NCBI GenBank assembly: GCA_958450325.1
Contig: OY288251.1
Span: forward strand, 63,815,666 to 63,879,665
DNA: 64,000 nt
DNA from: Agrostemma githago
Lineage: Eukaryota > Streptophyta > Magnoliopsida > Caryophyllales > Caryophyllaceae
Direction: 5' to 3'
The position numbers and the translations under genes are program-made. Below the pieces are notes generated by a model that saw nothing but the letters and a program-made list of their open reading frames with translations, ran no database searches and was not told the origin of the DNA. This document shows positions 33,484-44,516 of this stretch, piece after piece (position 1 is the stretch's first letter; every line of letters begins with the position of its first letter).

Positions 33484-35822
33484 ATGCCGGAAATCGTTGA
33501 CGCCAGTATAGGGGCGGGTCCGACGGTCCCACCGGTGGCCCCCCTGTACGGCATGCCACAGCCAGAGAGGGCTCCTCCCGCCACAATCCTGGGGATGGGA
33601 GGAACCAGTCTCCTAGGCATGCCAAACGCTGCTGTAGCGCCGGAGTTGGGGGCACACCCAGGCCACACTCTGAACCTGACCCCAGCTCAGATGGTACAGA
33701 CAGCTGCCTTCTTCTCTGCAATGCTAAACCAAGAGTTCACTCCTGAAGACCTGGTAGGCAGGGTCGCAACGACCCCCAGGCAGCCACCCTCAATGAGCAG
33801 GGATGGAGCTAGGGGCACGAAGCGAACCGCCGCCAGAAACGCTCAGAGGAAAGCAAGAAGGACGGCTCAAGTATACGCGCAGGTGCAGAGGCGTATCACA
33901 ACTGGCAACCAAGAGCCACCTGCCCAACAGCAGGCGTTCTTCATTCACACAACAGAATCCGCGTCTGGAGAGCAGAGAGGTTTATCCCAGGGATTGCAGG
34001 AGCGGATGAGGCACAAGGAACCCGTATCTAAGCGCCTGGGAGAAAAGCAGGGCGGGGTCTTCTCCAGGTTAACACCGGCGGCCAAGGGACAGCCAGCCCC
34101 AGGTTTGTCCCAAAGCCTGCAGTCTAGGCTTAACCGGGGGCAACCGCTTGAATCCAGATACCACCAGGACGACAACCTTTGCCACTCTCAGAGAAAGAGA
34201 CCCAGACAAATCTCCCCTGAGACAGAGGACGAAGCAGCAAGCAGGCCGCCACCGAAGCACCGCTCCCCCAGTACGAGGAAACCGATCCATAGACAATGGG
34301 ATATCCACGGTAACCAGTCTGGGGAAAGCAGGTCACGAATGGTAGGCAGGCCCACAAAACCCCTCTTCATTCTGATGTACAAGAATACCCCATCCCGAAA
34401 ATTAAAATGCCCACCATTAAGTTTGACGGGACAACAGATCCAGAGGACCATCTGGCGGCATTCGAGAGCCACATGGGCATGTACGACGTGGATGACGCAA
34501 TCTGGTGCAAAATCTTCCCAACCACCCTGGTAGGGCTTGCACAAGGGTGGTTCAGGGACCTTCGCCAGGGATCGATCAGTTTCTTCATAGAGTTGGCCGA
34601 GGCTTTCCTCGAACAATATGCAGGGAACAAAAGGAGACGTCTCACTCGCTTCGATCTTATGACCCTAAAGCAGAAAAAGGGTGAAAGTATAAGGGAGTAC
34701 CTAAAGAGGTTTGACTTATCCTATCAGCAAGTCAGGGAGATCGATGATTCCACCGCTGCTTACGCCCTGACAATCTCCCTGCTCCCAGGGGAAATGAAGA
34801 ATCAGATGATCAGGGCCCAGCCAGAAACCTTGGCCAAGGCCAGGAAAATAGTTGAAGGGTTTATTCTGCAGGAAGAGTTTCACAACCTGCCGGACACCCC
34901 TGCAGGCCAAACAAAGCCGCAGGGGGGACTGCAGGGTGGACGTAGCAGAAACGAGCCAGGCAAACAGAGGGAAGAGGGAGACACCCCCAAGAAAGAACGC
35001 ACAGCCTACCAGCCAAGATTTGACAGCTACACGGCCCTCAATAGGTCGAGAGCAGAAATCTTCGAGTTAGAAAAGGAAACAGCAAAATGGACTCGTCCAA
35101 ATAAGCCACGCAGCCCAAAGGGAGATCCCAAAAAATTCTGTACGTTCCACGATTGCATAGGCCATACCACGGAGGAATGCCGACACTTAAAAGACGAAAT
35201 AGCGAAGCTTATAAGAAACGGCTGGCTGAGTAACTATGCAGCAAGGAACAAACCCCAAAAAGAGGCGGCGGACAAACCTGAAGGCTCAGCCCAAAATCGC
35301 ATGGTCATCCATGTAGTATCAGGAGATGCAGAAGGGCGGACCAGCAGATGTAGCCGGAAAAGGCAGATCCGCGAATTACTGAACCAAATTTGCTACGCCG
35401 AGAGGGCAGGAAGTCCAAGAGGCACTATGCTAAGCATCACCCCTGAGGATGCAGGGAGAGTCGTGTACCCGCATAGTGATCCTCTGGTCTTAACCCTCGA
35501 AATTAGCAATCACATTGTCAAGAGATGTATGGTGGACACTGGCGCCTACACAAACCTCTTATACAAAGACGCTTTTGAGAAAATGAATCTAGAAAAAAGA
35601 CATCTGAAGCCGGCACCTGGATCTTTGTATGGGTTCAATGGGGCAAGCATGCTACCCATGGGAGTTATCGACCTGCCGGTAACGTTTGGGGAGGGGGCCT
35701 CGGCCAGAAATGTCAGGGCGTCATTTGTTGTGGTGGATGCCAAGTCTGCGTACAACGCCCTGATAGGTCAAGCCACCCTAGATGAAATAGAAGCTGCAGT
35801 GTCAATCAGGGCCTCACCATAG
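33484..35822 (+). pseudogene. Tat-like gag and protease, with one-base deletions
   Basis: ATG at 33484 (MPEIVDASIG). The N-terminal third is rich in Pro, Arg and Gln. The gag domain lies at about 34430-34750 (GLAQGWFRDL, ESIREYLKRFDL), a zinc-knuckle-like motif CTFHDCIGHTTEEC near 35138-35180, and the protease active site VDTGAYTNLLY at 35531-35565. The frame opened at 33484 goes out of register near 34358, in the run CCCACAAAACCCC; the minus-strand relative has one more base there. The second frame runs to 35822, where another one-base deletion near 35810 (AGGGCCTCACC) ends it before reverse transcriptase. Together with 35828-39208 it represents one ancestral polyprotein. Confidence 0.88.
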
Positions 35823-35827
35823 CCTAT

Positions 35828-38800
35828 GTGACAGACTTTGGCATGAAAGGGAAGGTCCACGGGGATCAGGAGTCGGCCAGACACTGTTACTCCGTGGCCC
35901 TGCAAGCCCATGAGACAGAAAGAAAAGGAAAGCGAAAAGCCGAAAGCTCTCCCAGCAGGGAAGGTAAAATCCCGACTGCTCAGCAAGAATCAGTCCACCT
36001 AGAGCCTGAGGGGGAGAGCATGCTAGTGGACTTAGAACCAGGAAGGCAGGTCCTCATAGGGGCCGACCTGGAGGAGTCCTACCAAAGGGAGTTAATTGCA
36101 GTCCTGAGAGAAAATAGGGACGTATTTGCTTACTCTGCAGATGAGATGTCAGGGGTCGACCCGGCTTTTATTGTTCACAAGCTGAACATTAATCCAGAAG
36201 CTCGCCCTGTAAAGCAGAAGAAGAGAAACATGTCTGTAGAAAAAGACGCGGCGATAAAGGAAGAAATAGACAAACTCCTGAAGGCAGATTTCATCGAGGT
36301 CTGTGACTACCCTGAATGGTTGGCAAACGTTGTAATGGTGAAAAAATCGTCAGGCGCATGGAGAATGTGCGTAGACTTTACAAATCTCAACAAAGCCTGC
36401 CCGAAGGACTGCTACCCTTTGCCCAAGATAGATCAATTGGTGGACGCCACTAGTGGATACACCACACTAAGCTTTCTGGATGCATTCTCAGGGTACCATC
36501 AAGTGTACCTCTGGCAGCCAGACAGGGTAAGGTGCGCCTTCATAACCAGCCACGGCACTTACATGTATAAGATGATGCCCTTCGGACTGAAAAATGCAGG
36601 CGCCACCTACCAGCGGTTGGTGGACAAAGTCTTTGAAAATCAAAAAGGGAGAAATTTGGAAGCCTATGTCGACGATGCGATCGTCAAGAGCAAAGGGGAC
36701 AAAGAGCATCTAACAGACTTTCAGGAGACATTCTCCTCCCTGCGGTCATACAAGATGAAGCTGAATCCGAAAAAATGCACATTCGGGGTCCAATTCGGAA
36801 AATTCCTGGGTTTCTTAGTTAGCTCCAGGGGGATAGACGCCAACCCCGAAAAGGTTCAGGCGGTCCTAGACCTCCCGGAGCCTAAAACCATCAGGGACAT
36901 TCAGCGGCTTACAGGCAGGATGGCCGCCCTGGCCCGATTTATCGCCAGGTCGGCAGACAAATCCACCCCATTCTTCAAAGTATTGAAGGGTAATAAGCAA
37001 TTCAAGTGGGAAGACGAACAAAAGGAAGCCTTCGAACAATTGAAGGAACACCTGAAGAAACTCCCTACCCTGGCAAGACCAGTAGCCGGAGAAAAACTGT
37101 ATCTATACATTGCTGTCACCAACACGACGGTAAGTGCAGTCATCCTAAGGGAGGAAGCAAACTCACAACAACCCATCTACTTTGTGAGTCACGCCCTGGG
37201 GACAGCCGAAAGAAATTACCCTTTGATAGAAAAGGCCGCCTATGTAGTCATCATCGCAGCCAGAAAACTCAGACCCTACTTTGACGCACATCCCGTCGTG
37301 GTCCTCACTGACCAACCACTGGAAAAAGTGTTGGAAAAGTTTGAGAAGTCAGGAAGACTGCTGAAATGGGCAATCGAGTTAAGTGGGCTGGGGATATCAT
37401 ACCAGCCAAGGACAGCCATCAAGGCACAAGCCATGGCTTATTTCCTGGCCGAAAGCTCCCATTCAGGGGAAAAGGAGCCCCCCGCCGAAGAGTGGATCGT
37501 GCACACTGATGGATCCTCAACAGCCAATGGTGCAGGTGCAGGCGTCGTACTAACCAGCCCAGAGGGAGTGGATTTTGAGCATGCGCTCAGATTCACCTTC
37601 CCTGCATCAAACAACGAGGTAGAATACGAGGCTGTACTCACAGGGATAAAACTGGCTAAAGTCGCAGGGGCAGAGCGAGTTATACTAGCAACTGACTCTC
37701 AGCTCATTGCTAATCAAATTAACGGAGAATATGAGGCCAGAGATCAGACCATGGCCACATACCTTGAAAAAGTGAAGCAAGAGTTGTCAAGCCTGAAGTC
37801 CTACGAAATCCAGCAAATACCTCGATCACAGAATAATCGAGCCGACGCTCTGTCGAAACTAGCCAGCTCCAGCCTAAAAGACATAAGGAGGTCGGTGTGG
37901 GTTGATGTTCTGCATGAAAAGTCCACCACCGCCTATCAGGCAATCAGCACCATCGAGGAAGGACCAGAAAATTGGATGACCCCCCTCACCCAGTTCAAAA
38001 AGCATGGCATCCTGCCACCAGATCCGGTACAAAAAAGGAGAATACAGGCCAAAGCAGCCTGGTTCATAATCATTGACGGGGAACTCCATAAGAAATCTTT
38101 CACTTACCCCCTGCTCAGATGCCTAGGGGCAGGACAGGCTGCCGAAGTCCTAGAGGACATCCACTCAGGAATCTGTGGACATCACGTCGGGGGAAGATCG
38201 TTGGCCCACAAGGCCCTGAGGGCAGGCTATTACTGGCCTACCATGCTAGCAGATGCCAGAAGCCTAACCCAGAGGTGTAGAAAATGCCAACTCTTCGCTC
38301 CATCAATCCATGTCCTGGCCCAAGAGCTCAGACCGATTCTATCTCCCATTCCTTTCGCCCAGTGGGGGATGGACATACTGGGTCCTTTTACCACAGCTAC
38401 AGGAGGGCGAAAATTTCTGATCGTAGGGATAGACTACTTCACAAAATGGGTTGAGACTGAAGCAGTCCCAAACATCACCGAGCCGGCGGTCAGGAAAGTC
38501 ATTTGGAGGAACATTATAACAAGATTTGGCATCCCAAAAACATTAGTATTTGATCATGGGAGGCAATTTGATAATGATCCCCTAAGAGCCTGGCTGGAGG
38601 GGCATGGGATAGCCGTCGCTTATTCTGCCGTCTGTCACCCCCAGACCAACGGACAGGCTGAGGCCGCAAACAAACAGATCTTGAATGGACTCAGAAAAAT
38701 GGTAGATGACCTCAAAGGAAGATGGGCAGACGAGCTGCCAAGTATCCTCTGGTCAATAAGGACCACCCGAAAAGAGTCAACAGCCCAGACACCATTTGGT

Positions 38801-39208
38801 TTGATATATGGAGCCGAGGCTTTGCTACCCATCGAAGTGCGAATTCCTACCCTGCGATCTCAGCAATACAACCAGGCTGACAATCACGAAGCAATGGCCG
38901 AAGCTCTTGATCTGGTCCAAGAAATCAGGGAAGAAGCCGGCATCAACATAACAGCCTACCAGCAAAGGATGTGGAAGGCATACAACAAGAAGGTGCATGA
39001 AAGAAGATTCCAGGTAGGCGACCTGGTTTTAAGGAAAACACAGGCTGTGGGAAAATCTAAGGAGCATGGCAAACTAAGCGCCAACTGGGAAGGCCCATAT
39101 CAAGTAACCCAAATCTTGGGAACAAGAACGTACAAAATCGCCAACCTGACTGGCCAAGAGCTGAACGCACACTGGAATGTCGACACCCTAAAAAAGTACT
39201 ATGTGTGA
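35828..39208 (+). CDS. Tat-like pol: reverse transcriptase, two RNase H domains, integrase (1126 codons open)
   Basis: The open frame begins by chance after the frameshift (GTG at 35828, first ATG at 35843); it is really the middle and end of the gag-pol polyprotein. Domains: reverse transcriptase at about residues 150-330 with AYVDDAIVK near 278; RNase H at about 400-530 (VVLTDQPLEKVLEKF); a second RNase H of archaeal type at about 555-680 (WIVHTDGSSTANGAGAG, DSQLIAN); integrase with HHCC at about 775-820 (HHVGGRSL...CRKCQLF), core D-D-E at about 848 (DILGPFT), 905 (FDHGRQFDN) and 941 (GQAEAANK); and a C-terminal region with VGDLVLRK. It copies RNA to DNA, removes the RNA template and inserts the DNA. 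All catalytic residues I can check are present, so this part may still be functional if supplied with gag. Confidence 0.92.
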   Translation: MTDFGMKGKVHGDQESARHCYSVALQAHETERKGKRKAESSPSREGKIPTAQQESVHLEPEGESMLVDLEPGRQVLIGADLEESYQRELIAVLRENRDVFAYSADEMSGVDPAFIVHKLNINPEARPVKQKKRNMSVEKDAAIKEEIDKLLKADFIEVCDYPEWLANVVMVKKSSGAWRMCVDFTNLNKACPKDCYPLPKIDQLVDATSGYTTLSFLDAFSGYHQVYLWQPDRVRCAFITSHGTYMYKMMPFGLKNAGATYQRLVDKVFENQKGRNLEAYVDDAIVKSKGDKEHLTDFQETFSSLRSYKMKLNPKKCTFGVQFGKFLGFLVSSRGIDANPEKVQAVLDLPEPKTIRDIQRLTGRMAALARFIARSADKSTPFFKVLKGNKQFKWEDEQKEAFEQLKEHLKKLPTLARPVAGEKLYLYIAVTNTTVSAVILREEANSQQPIYFVSHALGTAERNYPLIEKAAYVVIIAARKLRPYFDAHPVVVLTDQPLEKVLEKFEKSGRLLKWAIELSGLGISYQPRTAIKAQAMAYFLAESSHSGEKEPPAEEWIVHTDGSSTANGAGAGVVLTSPEGVDFEHALRFTFPASNNEVEYEAVLTGIKLAKVAGAERVILATDSQLIANQINGEYEARDQTMATYLEKVKQELSSLKSYEIQQIPRSQNNRADALSKLASSSLKDIRRSVWVDVLHEKSTTAYQAISTIEEGPENWMTPLTQFKKHGILPPDPVQKRRIQAKAAWFIIIDGELHKKSFTYPLLRCLGAGQAAEVLEDIHSGICGHHVGGRSLAHKALRAGYYWPTMLADARSLTQRCRKCQLFAPSIHVLAQELRPILSPIPFAQWGMDILGPFTTATGGRKFLIVGIDYFTKWVETEAVPNITEPAVRKVIWRNIITRFGIPKTLVFDHGRQFDNDPLRAWLEGHGIAVAYSAVCHPQTNGQAEAANKQILNGLRKMVDDLKGRWADELPSILWSIRTTRKESTAQTPFGLIYGAEALLPIEVRIPTLRSQQYNQADNHEAMAEALDLVQEIREEAGINITAYQQRMWKAYNKKVHERRFQVGDLVLRKTQAVGKSKEHGKLSANWEGPYQVTQILGTRTYKIANLTGQELNAHWNVDTLKKYYV

Positions 39209-39296
39209 CTAAGCCTTAAAAATCGCATCTGTAGGAAAAGGTACTAGCGGAGAACGATCAAAAAAGAAAAAATGTCGACGGCTCCGACCAATCTTA

Positions 39297-39391
39297 TACT
39301 ACCTCCGTCCCACTAAGATTGTCACGTTTCATTAAAATACTCCTCACATATAATAGGGAAATGGGACAATCTTTTAGGGACGGAGGGAGTA
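39297..39391. mobile_element. Stowaway MITE inside the Tat-like element
   Basis: CTACCTCCGTCCCACTAAGA and TTGTC at the left mirror GACAATCTTTTAGGGACGG and AGGGAGTA at the right, with TA at the borders; about 95 bp. It lies between the pol stop codon and the tandem array, so it arrived after, or was carried by, the retroelement. Confidence 0.82.
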
Positions 39392-39439
39392 TTTTTCTAT
39401 AATACTCAAGGATTTATACTCGTTGTCTGTACAAGCTTG

Positions 39440-40500
39440 CACTCACACACACAAACGAGCAGGGGGCAATAGAGGGAGGCCCCCCTGTTGCCAGAACCAA
39501 GAAAAATGCCCCCCCCCCCAACAAAAAACGCAAAACTAACAAGGACTGGGGGCAATTCCCCCAATCTTGTATAAAAAACGCAGAAAGCCCTCCCTGAGAG
39601 GCAGGCAGGGGGCAAACCCTCTGGATTCCAAGCAGAAACCAGGAACAGGCTGGGCTACGCACAAACTAACAAGGACTGGGGGCAACTCCCCCAACCTTGT
39701 ATAAAAAACGCAGAAAGCCCTCCCTGCCTACCTCTGGGCAGGCAGGGGGCAAGCCCCCTGGATTCCAAGCAGAAACCAGGGACAGGCTGGGCTACGCACA
39801 AACTAACAAGGATTGGGGGCAACTCCCCCAACCTTGTATAAAAAACGCAGAAAGCCCTCCCTGCCTACCTCTGGGCAGGCAGGGGGCAAGCCCCCTGGAT
39901 TCCAAGCAGAAACCAGGGACAGGCTGGGCTACGCACAAACTAACAAGGACTGGGGGCAACTCCCCCAACCTTGTATAAAAAACGCAGAAAGCCCTCCCTG
40001 CCTACCTCTGGGCAGGCAGGGGGCAAGCCCCCTGGATTCCAAGCAGAAACCAGGGACAGGCTAGGCTACGCACAACCGACAAGGACTGGGGGCAATTCTC
40101 CCAACCTTGTATAAAAAACGCAGAAAGCCCTCCCTGCCTACCTCTGAGCAGGCAGGGGGCAAGCCCCCCGGATTCCAAGCAGAAACCAGGGATAGGCTAG
40201 GCTACGCACAAACTAACAAGGGCTGGGGGCAACTCCCAACCTTTTATAAAAAACGCAGAAAGCCCTCCCTGCCTACCTCTGGGCAGGCAGGGGGCAAGCC
40301 CCCTGGATTCCAAGCAGAAACCAGGGACAGGCTAGGCTACGCACAACCGACAAGGACTGGGGGCAATTCCCCCAACCTTGTATAAAACGCGGAGAGCCCT
40401 CCCTGCCTACCTCTGAGCAGGCAGGGGGCAAGCCCCCGGGCCACGAGCAGAGGCCAACAGCAGGCCAAGAAACCCACAACTAACGAAAGTTAGGGAAAAA
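39440..40500. repeat. 137-bp tandem repeat array (about seven units) in the Tat-like element
   Basis: The marker AAGGACTGGGGGCAA (with variants) starts at 39541, 39671, 39808, 39945, 40081, 40218 and 40352, spacings of 130, 137, 137, 136, 137 and 134. Each unit contains CTTGTATAAAAAACGCAGAA, a GC-rich inverted repeat (CTGCCTACCTCTGGGCAGGCAG) and AAGCAGAAACCAGGGACAGG. Frames open through it encode repeats such as KPPGFQAETRDRLGYAQ, which I take as a by-product. Confidence 0.93.
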
Positions 40501-40701
40501 CCCCCCGAGTCCTGGATCAAGCATACCTTAAAAGAAAAGAAGAAAAGTAAAACCAGAAAAAGTATTCCATAACAAAACCCATGAAGGGTAGGAAGTCTTT
40601 ACAAAATAAGCTAAGGCGAGAATCCAAAAGAGCAAATATTACAGACAGCTGGCCATGACAAAGGCTCAGCGCAGAAAGTAAGACTATTACAAGAAAGAGC
40701 A

Positions 40702-43045
40702 TCATGGAGCGTCCTGGCAAGGGCCGGCATCTGCCTTAGGTGGTCTGGCCGCCCGAGCCTCATTCTTAGCAGCATAGAGACTCCGAAAGGTTTCTTCATC
40801 AAAAGTGGGGAACATTTCCCCAATTACCTCCATCACCAACTCCAGGGAAGAGTTGGCGCCACTCGCGAAGCTGGCATCCACCGCAGCCTCGGTCTCCTCT
40901 GCAAGGGCCTCCTTCTCCTTCTTCCACTCTCCCTTGGCCTGTTCAAAGGTCGAGTCAGCTCTGGACAATTGCTCTTCCAAGTCAGCTACTCTCCCCTTCA
41001 AATGCCCCATCTCAGCCAGAGAGAGTAGCCCGCTCCATTGACAAACGACTCTCCTTCAGATCAGCCTCCAGCTTGGCTATTTCCTTCACAGCCCTCTCCC
41101 CCTGAAGTCTCCACTGACCAGCCTGGTTCTTTGCCTCCTCTAGCTCATCCTCCTGCCTCGCCAGTTTATCCTTCAAATTGTTTATCAAGGTAATATCCCT
41201 CTCTACCATAGCCAGGCGGTCAGGAGGAGGAGCCCCTGGTGTGACCGTCAATTCTTCATCACTCAGGCGGCCGAGGGCCGCCAGCTCGGCGGACGCCAGC
41301 AAAACCTTAGAGGTACGCTGGATATACTGAAGCACCTGGTGAGAAGTTGAGGTCACAGACTTTGTGAGGCGGTCAGCCAAAACGGCACCAGAATCGGAAA
41401 GCAGACCTGATACGTCTACACTATCACCAGCAGTGTAGTGGAACTCCGCATTTTCCTCCGGAAAAGGAGTACTCGGAAGCTCGCGAGCAGGACGCTTCGC
41501 CTTAGGGGTGACAACATCCGCCTCCAAATCCACCACATCAGCCCCAGAGGGTTCCCTATCCCTCTTTCTCCTCAGCTCCAAAGGAACACTCTCCCCGGTT
41601 CCCTTAGAATTCACAGGGTGCGCTCCCTGAGAAGTTCAGGGACCAGCTGGAGAAGCACCCTGCTTCTGACGAGGGGAGGGGGTCGCCCCTGAAGTAACCT
41701 CAGCCTCCCCCTCATGGGTGCTGGGAGTAGGGGTCGTCGGCTTCGACGACGGCAGCCGGGGAGGGAGAGGCAGTCTTCGACCAGCAGCAAAGTCCTTTAC
41801 AAGTTTCATTAGGCCTTTGCTCCCTTTCCTGAAATTCGCAGGGAGGGAAGGACGCTTCGAGAGAACAACAAGTTCCTCACTCAAGCCCAATCTCCTAACC
41901 TGCTTCCTTGTCCAGCGCCAAGAGATGGAATCTGCAGAAAGGGAAAGGCAGTCAGCTAAAAAGCAAAGAGAAATAAAATCTCTGAAAAACCGTGACAGTA
42001 AAAACCCCCTAGAACTACCTTCAAGGCCAAGAATCAGGCCGAAGGGGAGCAAGTACTCGTCTGTCGCTATAAGCTCCGCGTGAGGGAGCCAGAAAGCAGG
42101 GCCAAAGACGCCATGTTTGTCCGCGACGATTTCAAACTTTTTAATCAAATCCTCCTCCTTCGGACTCAACTTAACCTCCAGGGCCTTCCCCCCGACACCT
42201 GGGTGGTACTCCTCGCGTGTTTCCATACGGGTGTGGACATGGTTCCTAAAATGCCTAGGAATCTTCCACCCTGACGCGCTATGGACGTACAAAAAATTAT
42301 TTTTCCAGTCCTTCAGGCTGCTCAAAGCCGGCCAGACTAGGGCGTATTTCTTTTGTCTCTACAGAGACCAATAGCCAGGGGAGCCATCCCCCCCTGACGA
42401 GGACACCATTTGAAGACCGACCATGAAGCGAAGGGCGTCAATGTAAGGCCCCTCGCCGTGAAAAAGGCAGGTCCAAGTGTAAGCTACCAGAGACCTAATA
42501 GCTGTAGCTGTCAGCTGAGCAATGGCGACATTCACCCTCCTGAAGGTTTCCTCCAGGAAAGGATGAAGAGGGAATCGCAGGCCAAATTCTAAGGCCTTGT
42601 GGTAGACGGCCACGCAACCCTCCGGAGGACAGCACACCGTGTCCTTTTCCCCCGGAACTACGACTGTGTACCCTTCCCCAAAGTTATAAAACTGTTCGAT
42701 TGCCCTAGCAGCGTTGCTTTCCAGAATCAAGTCCCTGTTCTTGGCCTCAGGGTAAGTCTTTAAGGGGATCAAATACTTCTTCTTATCCAAGTAATAAGTC
42801 CTCCCCCTCTCCCTACGGATGAGGGGGCCGGAAATCCTGGAAGGATCCACCTCCAGGGCCTCATCATCAAAATCGACTACATCGAAGGGAGCAGGTTCGG
42901 GTGATTCAGCACCCTCTTCCCTGTAATGATCATCCTCTCCCCGGGGGCCGACCCCGGAGGAAGAGGCTAGGTCGCGCCTGCCACCGTCGCCATCCCCAGT
43001 TCCCCCAAGCAAAGAATTAAAAGAAAGGGGGCGAACTCGCGACAT
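40702..43045 (-). pseudogene. Antisense reading frame of the Tat-like element (gypsy-type transposon domain plus coiled coil)
   Basis: ATG at 43045 (MSRVRPLSFN), transcribed opposite to gag-pol. The first 150 residues are acidic and Gly-rich. A domain follows with RSLVAYTWTCLF and, after a TAG at 42359, NFLYVHSASGWKIP and LLPFGLILGLEG. This resembles the plant 'putative gypsy type transposon' family (PF04195). A TGA at 41636 precedes a Ser/Pro/Lys-rich stretch. A coiled coil (KLARQEDELEEAKNQAGQW) continues after a frameshift near 41015 into the C-terminus ending at 40702. Without the two stops and the shift it would have about 780 residues. Its role in Tat/Ogre elements is unknown; a nuclear or regulatory role is only a guess. 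Confidence 0.75.
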
Positions 43046-43423
43046 ACTGGCTATGAAGGGAAATACCTATGAAAGGGAAAAGAGGGGGAAAGGTTGAAGG
43101 AAGAGCTTCTAACCTAGAACGCCGATAGTCGCCGGAAAAAGTGATAGAGGGTACTTCTTGTTCCTCGCGGAATTTTCAGCAACAAAGGCGATTTGGGAGT
43201 GTGAGAGGAGTTAAGAATCTCAGAAAAGGTAAAAAGAAAGAATGGAGGAGGAGAAGGGCTTATATAAAGCCCAAGAAGCCCAAGAGGCGACCTCACTGAC
43301 AAGACGCCCCCAACAACCTCCCACGTGTCGCATAATGAACACAAGCTGTTCACTCCTTCCCAAGAAGGGCCTCGAAAAACTAAATAGTCAGAGGGAAAAT
43401 CGACTGACGACGTCATCCCCACA

Positions 43424-43445
43424 TTAAAAAAAAAAAAAAAAAAAG
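43424..43445. repeat. Poly(A) run between the two antisense frames
   Basis: About 20 consecutive A residues on the plus strand, poly(T) in the antisense transcript. Confidence 0.9.
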
Positions 43446-43579
43446 CCAAAGTTGCTTAGATTCCTGTTCATTAGCCTTAAAAGGAAAAAGGGCAAATTAC
43501 ATATCGTACCGAGCAAGAAAAAGAAAATACACAAGGCCTAAACTTCCGGCCTGACGCACCCGCACCCTGCTAAGCAGGC

Positions 43580-44290
43580 CTAGTCGTCATCTAAATCTGG
43601 AGAGTGGTCTCCAGGGCTACCTTGGCTTCCAAAATCCGATCCCCAACCCCAGTCTGGGGAGTCCTTGAAAGGATCATCAGGGAGTCCATCCCCATCCTTG
43701 TCGCTCAAGCAACCAAGACCCTCACTGTCATCGGAGTCTCGACTACTGTCATCCCAATCCCTGCCAAAGGGAACAGCCCGGGACTCGTCACAGGTACGAC
43801 AACCTGTTCTCCTCACAGGAGAAGAGGGGCCCGACCCCAGGGAGGAATCTGCGTCAGAAAAGTCAGGGTTAAATTGTTCAGGGTGCAACCACGGAAAGCA
43901 TTCGTGGCACCCCCGATCAAAACAACCCCCTCCCTGAGGACAGCGCCTAAATCTAGGGACAGCAGGGGGCGAAGATCTCTTAAGACGCTTGCTCGACCTG
44001 ATGGAAGCTTTCCTACCACTCCGATGAGAATAAGGCCGTGAACGACAGCTGCGACGAATGGCTCGGTGAGCAGCTCGAGCGTACCGGAGTCTCCAAAATC
44101 CTTTGAAAAGAAAAGTGACAGAGCGAACTCCACGACGAGTCACGGATTTTTTGATCCAAACCATGATTAAACGAAGAAAGTGGAGAGATTGAGGATGGGT
44201 CAAGCAAAATGACGAAGAAAACTGGGATTTATACAAGTGAAGGCGCAGCATTAATAACATCCCAACCACCCTGGAAGGGAAAACCACCAA
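43580..44290 (-). CDS. Second antisense reading frame of the Tat-like element, unknown function
   Basis: Open for 236 codons from an ATG at 44290; an internal ATG at 44163 (MVWIKKSVTRRGV) may be the real start because the residues before it look like translated leader. The middle part is Arg/Ser-rich and basic, with a Cys cluster (FRRCPQGGGCFDRGCHECF). The last 90 residues are strongly acidic with Asp/Ser/Gly (DWDDSSRDSDDSEG, PDDPFKDSPDW). I do not recognise a family. It lies upstream of the other antisense frame in the same orientation. Confidence 0.5.
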   Translation of the reverse strand: MVVFPSRVVGMLLMLRLHLYKSQFSSSFCLTHPQSLHFLRLIMVWIKKSVTRRGVRSVTFLFKGFWRLRYARAAHRAIRRSCRSRPYSHRSGRKASIRSSKRLKRSSPPAVPRFRRCPQGGGCFDRGCHECFPWLHPEQFNPDFSDADSSLGSGPSSPVRRTGCRTCDESRAVPFGRDWDDSSRDSDDSEGLGCLSDKDGDGLPDDPFKDSPDWGWGSDFGSQGSPGDHSPDLDDD

Positions 44291-44516
44291 TCACGAACTC
44301 TACACGGTTCCCAAAAATCCATCAAGAAGAGAAGTGTAATCATTACAAAGAAACTCTCAACCCTTTGTATACCTGACACAAACTGTGCTTCATTCCTTGG
44401 GAAGGCACAAAGCATTAAATGCGGTAGCAAAAAATAAAAATAAGTCAACCTCCCTCCAAGCAAGAGTCGCCAGCAGAAGGGAAGCCTTGCTTTCCTCCCA
44501 GCTGGCGAGGGCCAAT

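Noticed and set aside
39697..40385. Repetitive proteins with KPPGFQAETRDRLGYAQ units
   Set aside because: They are frames through the 137-bp tandem array without a sensible start or conserved length, so not called as genes.
39440..40500. A CRISPR-like array
   Set aside because: Units are contiguous 137-bp tandem repeats without spacers, in a plant retrotransposon.
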